Part shown: in pieces, positions 44,001 through 53,071 of the stretch
Position numbering within the stretch: position 1 is the stretch's first letter
Layout: each line of letters starts with the position of its first letter
Origin: Casimicrobium huifangae
Lineage (GTDB): Bacteria > Pseudomonadota > Gammaproteobacteria > Burkholderiales > Casimicrobiaceae
Assembly: GCF_009746125.1 (NCBI RefSeq)
Contig: NZ_CP041352.1
Span: 2,278,436-2,342,435, forward strand
Direction: 5' to 3'
DNA length: 64,000 bases
Notes under the pieces: model-generated
Told to the model about the DNA's origin: nothing
The model's database searches: none
What the model saw: only the letters and a program-made list of their open reading frames with translations
Made by a program: the position numbers and the translations under genes

Positions 44001-44720
44001 GACGTCAATACTTTTTATGCAGTACGTGATCAAGGCAAGACTGGCATGTTGACGCGCAGCAATTTGGTCGCACAAACCATCACGGCGGGCACTACAGCGG
44101 GCTCCGCGTTGCGCGCCATGTCCACGAACACTGTGGACTACTCGTTGAAAGCCGGATGGTTTGTTGATCTCGCGACCACCCTCGCTTCAGGCGGGGCCTC
44201 AGGTGAAAGAGTCGTTGCAAAGCCGATCCTGCTGAATGATCTCACCGTATTTGCCACCTACACACCGGGGGAAAACGAGTGTGAAGGAGCAGGCACCAGC
44301 TACATGATGTTTGTGAATGCCTTCACGGGTGGCAATCAGTCGCCAGTATTTGATTCTTCGGGCGATGGTGCGATCGATAACGCCGACAAGCCAGCCTCCG
44401 GCAACAACTACGCCGGAATCAAGGTCGCTGACGCGGGCGGCACGTTATCAAGTCCAATTGGTAGTTTAGTCGGACTTCAGCCGCTAGGCATTAAAGGAAC
44501 GCCCGCCGCCGGGCAGACATGCGGCACGCAAGGCAATGCTCCCTGCCCTGGCCCCAATCCAGCTCCGGGCTGTATGGCAGGCCTCATAGTTAAGGGCGGT
44601 ACTTGCCAACCTCCGTCCTGTCAGCGCGGAAACGTGTGGGCGCAGGCCGCAAGCACTGGCGCTTGTTTGATCTCGCCAGAGGCCAAGTACCCGCGCTGGA
44701 TGGAGTTGAAATGGAAGTGA
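41079..44720 (+). CDS. pilY1: Type IV pilus tip protein PilY1
   Basis: This 1213-residue exported protein has a signal peptide (about 1-38, ending KPTYA). An early MIDAS-like sequence (MTLDDSGSMSWA) suggests a von Willebrand A-type region. The C-terminal half forms the PilY1 beta-propeller, including VIFVGANDGMLHGF and later repeat strands. A calcium-site-like loop DSSGDGAIDNAD lies near residues 1091-1102. PilY1 sits at the pilus tip and helps pilus extension, adhesion and surface sensing. The ATG at 41079 is 4 bases after the pilX stop. It is coupled to pilE downstream. Confidence 0.93.
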   Translation: MSRFELRARGVSASFVSIATTAIVAAMSLYFAPKPTYAAWPNLPTTPLATQVVGDPNMLMTLDDSGSMSWAYAPDSISGTKNQVYFLSPRVNAMAYDPFDVYELPYDPAINGNRLTTSFTSAYMNGFHTARGTVNLSTSYRPVSVLDPNSSGSISYAAGPTATPFTAQAAFIYAFYNDLSPSNTLPAPGTDPVTFVRRTTVPAGCPGLTGKTTASCYIKIVISGNSTHEQNFANWYSFYKTRNLAVASSANIAMYDLNPKFRVAWQTLSSCKGFNISGSCKGWDGVAIANSLRPISNTTQKQNLYKFLSRLPASSNTPLRSAVQRAGTFITTTGIESPRANQLGLSESGPGSAPISACRANFHVLLTDGIWNNNESITVGNVDNTSVGSLPDGKAYSPQSPYKDSNSNSIADLAFQQWANDAQTGLANSITPYYPDSSNKNYWDPRNDPATWQHMNTYAIGLGLNGFLNGTVDGTAGYLPLWGGNMYAGDYNALAAGTVAWPKTQDDSAGNVADLWHAAINGRGVFFGADSPSAVKEAFRSIFARANNQVTSGGQVTGTSRRVSAGSQTFDVAYTPSDWYSTITAYGVYSDGTRGLSQWTTDATLLSDSPSRNLYTWDSSTGAARSFAWTSFTTTEKASFFGTTAIPAGDQDLLNYLRGNRSQESIKFRRRVQLLGDVVGSDLLASAKTDQGYQFLPSAAGGSSYAAFVNTKKSVIFVGANDGMLHGFSITGQELFGYFPGAVLTKLKDLAKSPLVRQPLVDGPLTLGDAYLGGAWKTLLIAGLGAGGKSVVGLDVTNITQSSGSGTFTASNILFEVTDADMGYSYAKPVVGRTAKGDWVAIWGNGYGGATGRAVLFVYNLTTKTLSKVDTGVGSLTVGSENGLGSPVGVEFSSGNIVGVYAGDYQGNLWKFVLGSTGTFSAAAGSTPFFRATDAGGVRQPITAAPEALLHPAGGTIVLFGTGKFFESQDRTTRDVNTFYAVRDQGKTGMLTRSNLVAQTITAGTTAGSALRAMSTNTVDYSLKAGWFVDLATTLASGGASGERVVAKPILLNDLTVFATYTPGENECEGAGTSYMMFVNAFTGGNQSPVFDSSGDGAIDNADKPASGNNYAGIKVADAGGTLSSPIGSLVGLQPLGIKGTPAAGQTCGTQGNAPCPGPNPAPGCMAGLIVKGGTCQPPSCQRGNVWAQAASTGACLISPEAKYPRWMELKWK

Positions 44721-45121
44721 TGCGCAATTCCAATGATCGGCGTGTCGATGGCTTTACGCTGATCGAGATGCTCATCACGGTGGCGATCGTTGCAATTCTG
44801 GCCGCGGTCGCCTATCCGTCCTATACGGAGTACACGAGACGCTCCGAGCGAGCGAACGCCAGGGCAGCATTGACGAACGCAGTCCAGTGGATGGAACGCC
44901 AATTCACCGCCAACAACACGTACCCAACTACGGTGGGCACGAGCTTTGACACGAGCAAGTACAGTGTCGCTGTCTCGGCAAGTACGGCGACAAGCTTCAC
45001 ATTGCAGGCGTCACCCGTATCTCCATGGTCAGATCCGAAGTGTGCGACGTTGACGGTTACTAACCTGTCGGCAAAATCAGCAACAGGATCAGAGGGTGGT
45101 ACGTACTGCTGGAGCAAGTAG
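44711..45121 (+). CDS. pilE: Type IV pilin-like protein PilE (minor pilin)
   Basis: This 136-residue prepilin has the motif DG|FTLIEMLITVAIVAILA and then AYPSYTEYTRRSERANARAA. A short C-terminal domain carries two cysteines (DPKCATLT and GGTYCWSK), giving the classic disulphide-bounded loop. The ATG at 44711 has GGAG five bases upstream and overlaps pilY1; an ATG at 44720 is an alternative. Gene position after pilY1 matches the minor pilin PilE rather than the main pilin. Confidence 0.9.
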   Translation: MEVMRNSNDRRVDGFTLIEMLITVAIVAILAAVAYPSYTEYTRRSERANARAALTNAVQWMERQFTANNTYPTTVGTSFDTSKYSVAVSASTATSFTLQASPVSPWSDPKCATLTVTNLSAKSATGSEGGTYCWSK

Positions 45122-45145
45122 TCGTTCCCCTGCCCTGCTAGCCCG

Positions 45146-46159
45146 TTACAGTTCCGTGTCTCTAGCGTAAGAAACTGGTTTGATATCAGCATCAAGACCG
45201 TGGGGCAACCTGAAAGATACCTGCTCGGACTCGCCCGTACCAAGCTGTACACCGTCAAAGCCCCATTCGGCTAGTCTTGCAAGCACTGCAGCTACCAAAT
45301 GTTCAGGCGTGGACGCACCCGCTGTGACTCCCACCTTGGCGTGCGTGCCGAACCACATTTGGTCAAGTTCGTTTTCGTCATCCACCAGATAAGCACGGTC
45401 CCCCAGCCGCTCAGCGACCTCCCGCAGCCGGTTGGCGTTGGAGCTTGCCTTGGAGCCGACAACGATAAACACATCAACGTCGGGGGCAATCTGCTTGACT
45501 GCGTTCTGCCGGTTGGTGGTCGCGTAGCAGATGTCGTCCTTGCGCGGCGGACGGATTGCCGGAAACGCAACCTTTAGCGCTTCAACAACGCGGGCGGTGT
45601 CGTCAACCGACAGCGTGGTTTGAGTGACGAACGCCAGTTTTGAAGGGTCCCGCACCTTACCTGACGCTGCCAGTTGCTGCACGTCCGCCTCGTCCTCTAC
45701 CAGATAGATCCCCTCGGTCGCCTGCCCCATGGTGCCTTCGACCTCGGGGTGACCTTCATGGCCGATCATGATGATTTCCACGCCGTCGCGCCGCAGCTTG
45801 GCGACCTCAACGTGCACTTTGGTGACCAGCGGACAGGTGGCGTCAAACACACGAAATTTGCGCTCGGCGGCTTCGGCCTGTAACGCCTTGGACACACCGT
45901 GCGCCGAGTAGATGACGACAGCACCACCGGGCAGATCGGGAATGTCTTTCAACTCCTCGACAAAGATTGCCCCCCTCGCCTTCAGATCGTCAACGACGTG
46001 CTTGTTGTGCACCACCTCGTGTCGCACATAGATGGGAGCCCCAAATTTCTCCAGCGCACGCTCGACGATGGCGATGGCGCGATCAACGCCCGCGCAAAAG
46101 CCGCGCGGGTTGGCAAGGATGACGGACTTCGGTTGAAAAGTGACAGGTGCTGCGTTCAT
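45146..46159 (-). CDS. ispH: 4-hydroxy-3-methylbut-2-enyl diphosphate reductase
   Basis: This 337-residue iron-sulfur enzyme does the last step of the MEP isoprenoid pathway, giving IPP and DMAPP. The three cluster cysteines are in [28 protein letters not shown] and [14 protein letters not shown]. The His-containing motif YSAHGVSK and [12 protein letters not shown] are also present. It is last of the ribF-ileS-lspA-ispH group on the minus strand. The fkpB gene often found between lspA and ispH is not present. Confidence 0.97.
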   Translation of the reverse strand: MNAAPVTFQPKSVILANPRGFCAGVDRAIAIVERALEKFGAPIYVRHEVVHNKHVVDDLKARGAIFVEELKDIPDLPGGAVVIYSAHGVSKALQAEAAERKFRVFDATCPLVTKVHVEVAKLRRDGVEIIMIGHEGHPEVEGTMGQATEGIYLVEDEADVQQLAASGKVRDPSKLAFVTQTTLSVDDTARVVEALKVAFPAIRPPRKDDICYATTNRQNAVKQIAPDVDVFIVVGSKASSNANRLREVAERLGDRAYLVDDENELDQMWFGTHAKVGVTAGASTPEHLVAAVLARLAEWGFDGVQLGTGESEQVSFRLPHGLDADIKPVSYARDTEL

Positions 46160-46248
46160 GGCCTAATTTTGCCGTGTTTGGCGAGCACTCGACTACACGG
46201 GCATGCGCCGATGCGAGGACGGCCTCTCGATCAGCAGGCAATCGTCAA

Positions 46249-46746
46249 TCAAGCCTGGCCGTTGCCCTGCCCCGGTCGCGCCGCAAAAAATGCGGACCAC
46301 AACATCAGCACGGCGCCAATGCTGATGGCGCTATCGGCAACGTTGAAGGCCGGGTAGTACCAGTTCCACGGTGCCCAGTAGACCAGTACGAAATCGATAA
46401 CCTTGCCGAGCCAAAGCCTGTCGATCACGTTACCCAGTGCACCGCCGATGATCAGCGCCAACGCGAGCTGGATCCGCACATCATGCTCGCGCTGTAGCCA
46501 ACGCCAGCACCACGCACTGACGACGATAGCCAGCGCCACAAAGAACCAGCGCTGCCAGCCACCGGCCGTTGCCAGAAAGCTGAACGCAGCACCGGTGTTG
46601 TAGGTCAGTATCCAGTCAAAGAACGGCAGCACATTGACGCGCTCGCCAGGCTGGAACTGCGTGTGGAAGTACGCCTTGGTGATCTGGTCGAGGCAGATCA
46701 CCAGCAGGATGACGCCGAGCCAGCGGCGGGCTAGAACTGCGCTCAC
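46249..46746 (-). CDS. lspA: Lipoprotein signal peptidase
   Basis: This 165-residue inner-membrane aspartic protease cleaves prolipoprotein signal peptides. Four hydrophobic helices are visible. The conserved blocks are TYNTGAAFSFL, GALGNVIDRLWLGKVIDF and AFNVADSAISIG, giving the catalytic Asp pair. The GTG start at 46746 follows GGGAGG by six bases; an upstream in-frame ATG would add only 7 residues before it. It lies downstream of ileS and upstream of ispH. Confidence 0.95.
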   Translation of the reverse strand: MSAVLARRWLGVILLVICLDQITKAYFHTQFQPGERVNVLPFFDWILTYNTGAAFSFLATAGGWQRWFFVALAIVVSAWCWRWLQREHDVRIQLALALIIGGALGNVIDRLWLGKVIDFVLVYWAPWNWYYPAFNVADSAISIGAVLMLWSAFFAARPGQGNGQA

Positions 46747-46910
46747 TGTGTGCCTCCCGGCCAGCAACTTTTCTGTGAAATGACGCCAGAATGCGGCCTA
46801 AGCGCGAAAAATGGCAGTTGTCGACTTTCAGCTAATTTGTCGCATAGCCCAGATTGAATGGGCGTTTGAGTCAAAAGCTGATGGCGCTCACGTCTCGTTC
46901 CAACCGTAGA

Positions 46911-47000
46911 GTGGGCAACTCGTTGCCCAGGCGTTTGCCGGTCGACACAGCCCACGAATTTCGCCTTGTCTTGACGCGTGGGCAGCAGAGCTGCCCACGC
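46911..47000. repeat. REP-like hairpin pair
   Basis: There are two related hairpins. TGGGCAAC-TC-GTTGCCCA lies at 46912-46929. A perfect 11-bp stem, GCGTGGGCAGC/GCTGCCCACGC, with a 3-base loop lies at 46976-47000. The shared GTGGGCA/TGCCCAC arms suggest a dispersed palindromic repeat. It sits between ileS and lspA. Confidence 0.65.
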
Positions 47001-47056
47001 TACGGCGACTGTGCACGCTACGTAGACACCGGCGTCGACACCGCCGACACCCACGA

Positions 47057-49879
47057 TCACGCGAACGCCCTCGTCTCGCCGGCGCCGTAAAGATTGCTGA
47101 TGCAGCGTGCGCAGAGGCCGGAGTGCGTTGCGTCTGTCCCGACGTCACTTCGGTAGTGCCAGCAGCGCTCGCACTTGGTTGCGGCACTAGGAGCAACACT
47201 AACGCTCAACACGTCTCCTTGCTTGACCGTAGCCTGCGACGTGATGAACACAAACTTGAGGTCATCGCCCAATCGCGCGAGTTCTGCTGCAAGGTCAGCA
47301 GGCGCCTCAACAATGATTTCGGCTTGCAGGCTGGAGCCCACACCGCCCGATTCACGCACTGCTTCGATCGCCTTAGTTGCCGCAGCCCGTACTTCGCGCA
47401 GCTTCGCCCAGCGCGCCAGCAGCGCGGCCTCGTCAGCCACTTCCGGCAACGGCTGGTTGTAAAGCTCGAAAAACACGCTCGCTTCGGTTACGTCGCGGCC
47501 CGGATTGAGCGTTGCCCACACCTCCTCCGCAGTGAACGACAGCACCGGCGCCATTAGCGTCACGAGCTGACGAGTGATCATCGCCAGCGCGGTTTGCGCC
47601 GAGCGGCGCGCCTTGCTGTTGACGCCGCAGGTGTACAGGCGGTCCTTCAGCACATCGAGGTAGAAGCTGCCGAGGTCGTCGGAGCAGAAACTCATCAACT
47701 GCTGCATCACGACATGGAACTCGTACCGCTCGTACGCGGCCACGCATTCGCGCGCCATCGCGCGGGTCATCGCGATGGCGTAGCGGTCGATCTCGCTCAT
47801 CTCGGCCAGCGGCAGCGCGTGCTTCGTCGCGTCGAAATCGGACGTATTGGCCAGCAGGAAACGCACCGTGTTGCGTACGCGGCGATAGGTATCGGTCACC
47901 CGCTTGAGGATTTCATCCGACAGTGCCAGTTCGCCCGAGTAATCAGTGGCCGCGACCCACAGGCGCAGAATTTCCGCGCCGAGCGTGTCCGACACCTTCT
48001 GCGGCGCCACCACATTGCCGAGCGATTTGCTCATCTTGCGGCCGGTGCCGTCGACCACAAAACCGTGCGTCAGTAACGCGTCATATGGCGCGCGGCCGTT
48101 GATCATGCAGCTCGTCAGCAGGCTCGAATGGAACCAGCCGCGATGCTGGTCGGAGCCTTCGAGATACATGTCGGCCGGAAACCTGCTCTGCGCGACGTGC
48201 GAGCCGCGCAACACGGTCTCGTGTGTGGTGCCCGAGTCGAACCAGACGTCAAGCGTATCGGGGTTCTTGACGTAATCCTTCGCTTCGTCACCCAGCAGCT
48301 CGGCCGCATCCAGCGTTTGCCACGCCTCGATGCCACCCTGCTCCACGCGCTTGGCCACGGCTTCCAGCAATTCACTGGTACGCGGATGCAGAGCACCGGT
48401 TTCACGGTGAACGAAGAACGCCATCGGCACGCCCCACTGCCGCTGGCGCGACAGCGTCCAGTCCGGCCGGTTGGCGATCATGGCGTGCAGGCGTGCCTGG
48501 CCCCAGCCGGGGAAAAACTGTGTGTCCTGCACGGCCTTGAGTGCAGTCTCGCGCAACGTCGCGCCCGCCTTGGGCGTGACGTCCATGCCCGCAAACCACT
48601 GGTTGGTGGCGCGGTAGATGATCGGCGTGCGGTGCCGCCAGCAGTGCATGTAGCTGTGCTGGAACTTCTCTGCCTTGAACAGCGAGCCCTTCTCGCGCAT
48701 GTGCTCAACGATCTTCGGGTTGGCGTCCCAGATCGAGAGGCCACCGAACTCGGGCAGCGTGGCCACGTATTTGCCATCGCCCATCACCGGCGTCAGCACC
48801 TCGTCATCCTTCATGCCGTAAGCTCGGCAGGACTGGAAGTCCTCCACGCCGTAGGCTGGCGCCGAGTGCACGATGCCGGTACCAGTGTCAAGCGTGACGT
48901 AGTCGCCCAGATACACCGGGCTCAAACGGTCGTAGAACGGGTGATGGAAGGCCACGCGCTCCAGCGCCTGCCCCTTGCAGGTGGCGATCACTTTGCCCTG
49001 CAGGTCCCAGTTCTTCAGGCACGCCTCGACACGCTCCTGCGCCAGCAGCAGCAACGGTCGGGCAGCATCGGTCGTCTCGACCAGTGCGTAGTCGAACTCC
49101 GGATGCAGGTTCAGCGCCTGGTTGGCCGGCAGCGTCCACGGCGTAGTGGTCCAGATCACCAGATAGCCCACGTCATGCGGGAGCTTCGGCAAACCGAACG
49201 CCTTGGCCAGCTTGTCGCTTTCAGCAAAACGGAAACCGACGTCGACAGCGAGGTCGGTCTTGTCGTGATATTCGACCTCGGCCTCGGCCAGCGCCGAGCC
49301 GCAGTCGAAGCACCAGTTCACCGGCTTCAGGCCGCGGAACACGTAGCCCGCGTCGTAAATCTTGCGCAGCGCACGGATCTCGTCAGCCTCGTTGCGCGGC
49401 GCCATCGTCAGATACGGGTTCTCCCATTCACCGAGCACGCCCAAGCGCATGAAGTCCTTGCGCTGCTTGTCGATCTGCTCGGTGGCATAGGCACGGCTCT
49501 TCGCCTGCACTTCTTTCGCGGGCAGGCCCTTGCCGAATTTTTTCTCGATCTGGATCTCGATCGGCATGCCGTGGCAATCCCAGCCGGGCACGTAGGTCGC
49601 GTCAAAGCCCGCCATCAGGCGGCTCTTGACCACGATGTCCTTGAGGATCTTGTTGACGGCGTGGCCGATATGGATGTCACCGTTGGCATACGGCGGGCCA
49701 TCATGCAGCACCCAGCGCGGGCGGTTCGCCACTTTGGCGCGGATGGCGTGATAGAGCTTCTTCTCCGTCCACTCGGCGACCCACTTCGGCTCGCGCTTGG
49801 CCAGATCGCCGCGCATCGGGAACGGCGTGTCGAGCATGTTGATCGGGTATTTGGCGGGGGCTTTGGTCTCGCTGGACAT
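47057..49879 (-). CDS. ileS: Isoleucyl-tRNA synthetase
   Basis: This 940-residue class I synthetase has the HIGH box [11 protein letters not shown] near residue 70 and the KMSKS box [11 protein letters not shown] near 613, with the large editing domain between. The C-terminal zinc knuckle has CERCWHYRS and CARC, then ends GAGETRAFA. The ATG at 49879 gives [20 protein letters not shown]. The length is normal. It is co-directional with lspA, ispH, ribF and the GGDEF gene. Confidence 0.98.
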   Translation of the reverse strand: MSSETKAPAKYPINMLDTPFPMRGDLAKREPKWVAEWTEKKLYHAIRAKVANRPRWVLHDGPPYANGDIHIGHAVNKILKDIVVKSRLMAGFDATYVPGWDCHGMPIEIQIEKKFGKGLPAKEVQAKSRAYATEQIDKQRKDFMRLGVLGEWENPYLTMAPRNEADEIRALRKIYDAGYVFRGLKPVNWCFDCGSALAEAEVEYHDKTDLAVDVGFRFAESDKLAKAFGLPKLPHDVGYLVIWTTTPWTLPANQALNLHPEFDYALVETTDAARPLLLLAQERVEACLKNWDLQGKVIATCKGQALERVAFHHPFYDRLSPVYLGDYVTLDTGTGIVHSAPAYGVEDFQSCRAYGMKDDEVLTPVMGDGKYVATLPEFGGLSIWDANPKIVEHMREKGSLFKAEKFQHSYMHCWRHRTPIIYRATNQWFAGMDVTPKAGATLRETALKAVQDTQFFPGWGQARLHAMIANRPDWTLSRQRQWGVPMAFFVHRETGALHPRTSELLEAVAKRVEQGGIEAWQTLDAAELLGDEAKDYVKNPDTLDVWFDSGTTHETVLRGSHVAQSRFPADMYLEGSDQHRGWFHSSLLTSCMINGRAPYDALLTHGFVVDGTGRKMSKSLGNVVAPQKVSDTLGAEILRLWVAATDYSGELALSDEILKRVTDTYRRVRNTVRFLLANTSDFDATKHALPLAEMSEIDRYAIAMTRAMARECVAAYERYEFHVVMQQLMSFCSDDLGSFYLDVLKDRLYTCGVNSKARRSAQTALAMITRQLVTLMAPVLSFTAEEVWATLNPGRDVTEASVFFELYNQPLPEVADEAALLARWAKLREVRAAATKAIEAVRESGGVGSSLQAEIIVEAPADLAAELARLGDDLKFVFITSQATVKQGDVLSVSVAPSAATKCERCWHYRSDVGTDATHSGLCARCISNLYGAGETRAFA

Positions 49880-50218
49880 AACTATTCAGGTAAGCGGTTG
49901 GTCCCGGAGGCTACCGATGCTGGTCATCGCAACGGCAGTGCCTTGGCAGGCATCATTGAAAGGTTGGCTTGCGCCACATGGCGCCCCCGGGGCGGGGTTC
50001 CCGTGTTTGAGGGAACGATGAATTAGCCGGCTGCGACAAAACAGCGCAGCAGCGTTTCAGCCGCTAATTCGGTAGTGCCGCGTTTGCCGGGCCAGCGTCT
50101 TGGTGACGCACAGGCTGGGCTGGCGAAAGGGTGGGAACCAAGTAGACATCCGCATATTGTCTCGCAATTTGGTGCATACCGCCTTGCAGCGCAACAATTT
50201 GCCCGGCAACGACCCTTT
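49880..50218. other. Intergenic region with no recognised feature
   Basis: This is a gap between the GGDEF gene stop and the ileS start on the minus strand. The ileS leader and promoter should be here. I see no clear T-box, terminator or small gene. Confidence 0.5.
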
Positions 50219-51847
50219 CTACGGCGCAACTGCAACACGGTTGCGCCCACCGCGCTTGGCCCGATACATCGCCAGATCCGCGCGCTCGACCAACTGTCCG
50301 GCGTCGTAGTCGGGCGTGGAGGCGATTCCGGCACTCAAGGTCAACGACAGCTCCGGGGCGATCGTGCCCCAGTTGAATCGGGATACGCGCAGCCGCAGCC
50401 GCTCGCAGATGTCAAAGGCGTCGGCAGGGCCCAGATCCGGCATGACCAGCACAAATTCCTCGCCGCCCGTGCGCGTCACCAGGTCGTCGGTGCGTGTCAG
50501 TTCAGTCAGCAGATCAGCCATTTGCACCAGCACGCGGTCCCCAACTGCATGACCGAAGACGTCATTTACCCGCTTGAAGTGATCGAGGTCGATGACTGCC
50601 ACGCTCAGCGGCGCGCCGATCGACTGCGCGGCGCCGACCAGTTCGGCGAGGTGGGTGTCGAGCGCACGACGGTTGCCGAGGCCGGTCAACTTGTCCTGCA
50701 TCGCGATGCGCTCCAGCACCACGGCGCGTGAGGCGTGTGCCTGTGCAACGCTGTAGGCGCGCTCCAGCACCTTGCGCTGCGACTCGTCAGCCTCCACCCG
50801 GGTCACCAGCAATTCCGAGCGGTCACGCAATTGCTGCATCGAGCGCTGGCTTTCGAGGCGACGGAACGATTCCAGAGCGGCCAACGCGGCAGTGGCATCG
50901 CCCTCACTGCGGTGCACGAGGTAGAGCGCATAGTAAGCGCGCAACTGGGTCGCGATTGGCAATGACTCTGAAGCAAGCAAGCCATGCAACAAGCGGTTGG
51001 CCTCGGCGAACTCGCCACGCGCCAGCAGCCATTCACCAATCGAGCACTCGACCCGTGGCGCGATGGCGCGGTAGCCGCCATCGTTCGCTTTCGCCAGCGC
51101 CTGCTGCAGCAGCGAACCGGCTTCTTCCAGCTCACCCGCGTGCACCAGCAGTTCGCCCAGGTTGCCGAGGGCAAATACGTCGAAATAGGGATCGTTGAGC
51201 GTAGGGGCCAGTTGCAGCACCTCGCGGGCGAGCGGCACGCTGTCATCGAGTGCACGTCGCGCCTCTGCAGCGCCGACACCATCACGAAGCGAGTAGAACT
51301 TGCCGATCAGCACCGCCGCCAGATTGTTGAGCGTAGCGAGCAGCGGATAGGTTTCGCCGTGGCGCCGCGCCAGCGCCAACCCGTCGCGCAACAGCCGTTC
51401 GCCCTGCCACGGATCCCCCGAGCGTTCAAAGCACCCCCCCAGCAGGCTGAACGCCAGTATTCGTCCGCGCTGATCATTCTGCTCGTCGGCCAGACGGTAG
51501 CCTTCGGTCGCATGGCGAATGGCAATGCCAAACTGCCCGGCATCGCAGGCACAAATACCAGCCCAACGCAATGTCTCCGCGTACGCCTCGCTCATGCTGG
51601 CCTTGCGCAGCAACGGCAATGCGGTGTCAGCCATCTCGATCAGTCGCTCGCCAAGCCCCATGCGAAACAGGAAGAAACAGCACAGGTGCGCCGCCGCTGC
51701 GCGGTCGTCGGTGGCGACTGCACCGTCCAATGCTCGCAACGCGATCGTCAGCCCGTCATCAAGCGCCGCGCAGTCGCGCGCCTGCGACAGCAGCGCGGCC
51801 ACGGCGGGCGAGACCGAGTTTGCTGTGGGGGCAATGGGCTGCGGCAT
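50219..51847 (-). CDS. TPR-containing diguanylate cyclase (GGDEF)
   Basis: This 542-residue protein has an N-terminal helical region of tetratricopeptide-like repeats (about 15-350), a linking coiled coil and a C-terminal GGDEF domain. The active-site signature is TGGEEFVLVMP (GGEEF variant), and the domain opens with DKLTGLGNRRALDTHL. It makes cyclic di-GMP from GTP. There are no membrane segments. It lies between ribF (18-base gap) and ileS, two genes normally adjacent. Product inhibition through an RxxD site is not certain from what I see. Confidence 0.9.
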   Translation of the reverse strand: MPQPIAPTANSVSPAVAALLSQARDCAALDDGLTIALRALDGAVATDDRAAAAHLCCFFLFRMGLGERLIEMADTALPLLRKASMSEAYAETLRWAGICACDAGQFGIAIRHATEGYRLADEQNDQRGRILAFSLLGGCFERSGDPWQGERLLRDGLALARRHGETYPLLATLNNLAAVLIGKFYSLRDGVGAAEARRALDDSVPLAREVLQLAPTLNDPYFDVFALGNLGELLVHAGELEEAGSLLQQALAKANDGGYRAIAPRVECSIGEWLLARGEFAEANRLLHGLLASESLPIATQLRAYYALYLVHRSEGDATAALAALESFRRLESQRSMQQLRDRSELLVTRVEADESQRKVLERAYSVAQAHASRAVVLERIAMQDKLTGLGNRRALDTHLAELVGAAQSIGAPLSVAVIDLDHFKRVNDVFGHAVGDRVLVQMADLLTELTRTDDLVTRTGGEEFVLVMPDLGPADAFDICERLRLRVSRFNWGTIAPELSLTLSAGIASTPDYDAGQLVERADLAMYRAKRGGRNRVAVAP

Positions 51848-51865
51848 CTGCGGGGGCCCTGCCAG

Positions 51866-52858
51866 TCAGCCGCCAGCTTTGGCGAACACCGTGCGGACAG
51901 CCGCGATATCCCGATGCATCTGCTCGGTCAGCAACTCAAGGGTCGCAAATTTTTCTTCGGCGCGAATCCGCTGCACAAATTCGACCACGATGCGGCGACC
52001 GTAGAGATCGCCCTGAAAGTCCAGCAGAAATACCTCGAGCAAAGGTTTGCCGTCTTCTTTCACGGTTGGCCGCACCCCGACGCTGGCGGCGCCCGTCACA
52101 GCCTGGACGCCGGCAACATCAACGCCGTAGACGCGGACTGCGTAGACCCCCGAAAGCGGCAGCGGCGCCCACAGCGGCAGGTTGATGGTGGGGAAGCCGA
52201 GCGTGCGGCCCAGCTTGTCGCCATGCGCCACCCGTCCCGAGATTCGATAGGGGCGACCAAGGATGGCGGCTGCCGTCACCACGTCGCCCGATTGCAGCGC
52301 CTCGCGCACCAGCGATGACGAAAAGCGCACATCCATCGCTTTCACTGCGGGCATCACGTAGCACTCGATGCCATTGGCGGTGCACCAGGCATGCAGCGTC
52401 TTGATGTCCCCGGCGCGGCCCTTGCCATACCGGAAGTCGTCGCCGACGATGACCCATTTCGCATTCAGACCGACCTTCAGCACCTGCTGGCAGAAGTCGT
52501 CCGGTGCCATCGCCGCCACCGCCGGGTTGAATCGCAACAGCTGGATATGGGTGATGCCGACCGTCCAGATGCAAAGCAGCTTGTCGCGCAGGCGCTGCAA
52601 GCGCGTGGGCGGCGCTTTGCCGGCAGCTTGTGCGAAATATTCACCCGGCGCTGGCGCAAAGGTCAGCGCGACCGGCTGCAGACTGCGCTGGCGGGCGGCC
52701 TGACAGACCACTTCCAGCATGGCCTGATGACCGCGGTGCACGCCGTCGAAGTTGCCGATGGTGACCGCCGTCCCGGTACCAGCGAAGGCACCCGGTCGAA
52801 TGTCCCGCGCCAGCGTTGGCTTGCGGGGGACAGCAGCGGGCCGTGGGTGCTCAGTCAT
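51866..52858 (-). CDS. ribF: Bifunctional riboflavin kinase/FAD synthetase
   Basis: This 330-residue enzyme converts riboflavin to FMN and then FAD. The N-terminal adenylyltransferase has the nucleotide-binding motif TIGNFDGVHRGHQAML. The region WVIVGDDFRYGKGRAGD and the link FSSSLVREALQSGDV follow. The C-terminal kinase has GHGDKLGRTLGFPT-like sequence (seen as AHGDKLGRTLGFPTINL) and LEVFLLDFQGDLYG. The ATG at 52858 gives MTEHPRPAAVPRKPTLARDI, and the longer frame to 52945 is intergenic. Confidence 0.96.
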   Translation of the reverse strand: MTEHPRPAAVPRKPTLARDIRPGAFAGTGTAVTIGNFDGVHRGHQAMLEVVCQAARQRSLQPVALTFAPAPGEYFAQAAGKAPPTRLQRLRDKLLCIWTVGITHIQLLRFNPAVAAMAPDDFCQQVLKVGLNAKWVIVGDDFRYGKGRAGDIKTLHAWCTANGIECYVMPAVKAMDVRFSSSLVREALQSGDVVTAAAILGRPYRISGRVAHGDKLGRTLGFPTINLPLWAPLPLSGVYAVRVYGVDVAGVQAVTGAASVGVRPTVKEDGKPLLEVFLLDFQGDLYGRRIVVEFVQRIRAEEKFATLELLTEQMHRDIAAVRTVFAKAGG

Positions 52859-53071
52859 GACGTCAATACCATAAGGCCAGGGCGCAAAAGCAATTGATTT
52901 TATTGGATTTTGTGGCGCTGAGAGACGCTTCTCGCCATGCCTCAAGCCGCGTCAGTTTGCTTCGTGGCGGCGTTTTTGCCCGAATGCAGATCGACTTTTG
53001 GCCAAATCACGGCCTGAGCCCTTTTGCGGCGGCGGTTCCATAAGAAAGCTGTCTGCATCTCCGGTGTGACG

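Noticed and set aside
48128-50026. 632-residue plus-strand frame
   Set aside because: A complete shadow of ileS. It has His/Arg/Val-rich composition and no motifs.
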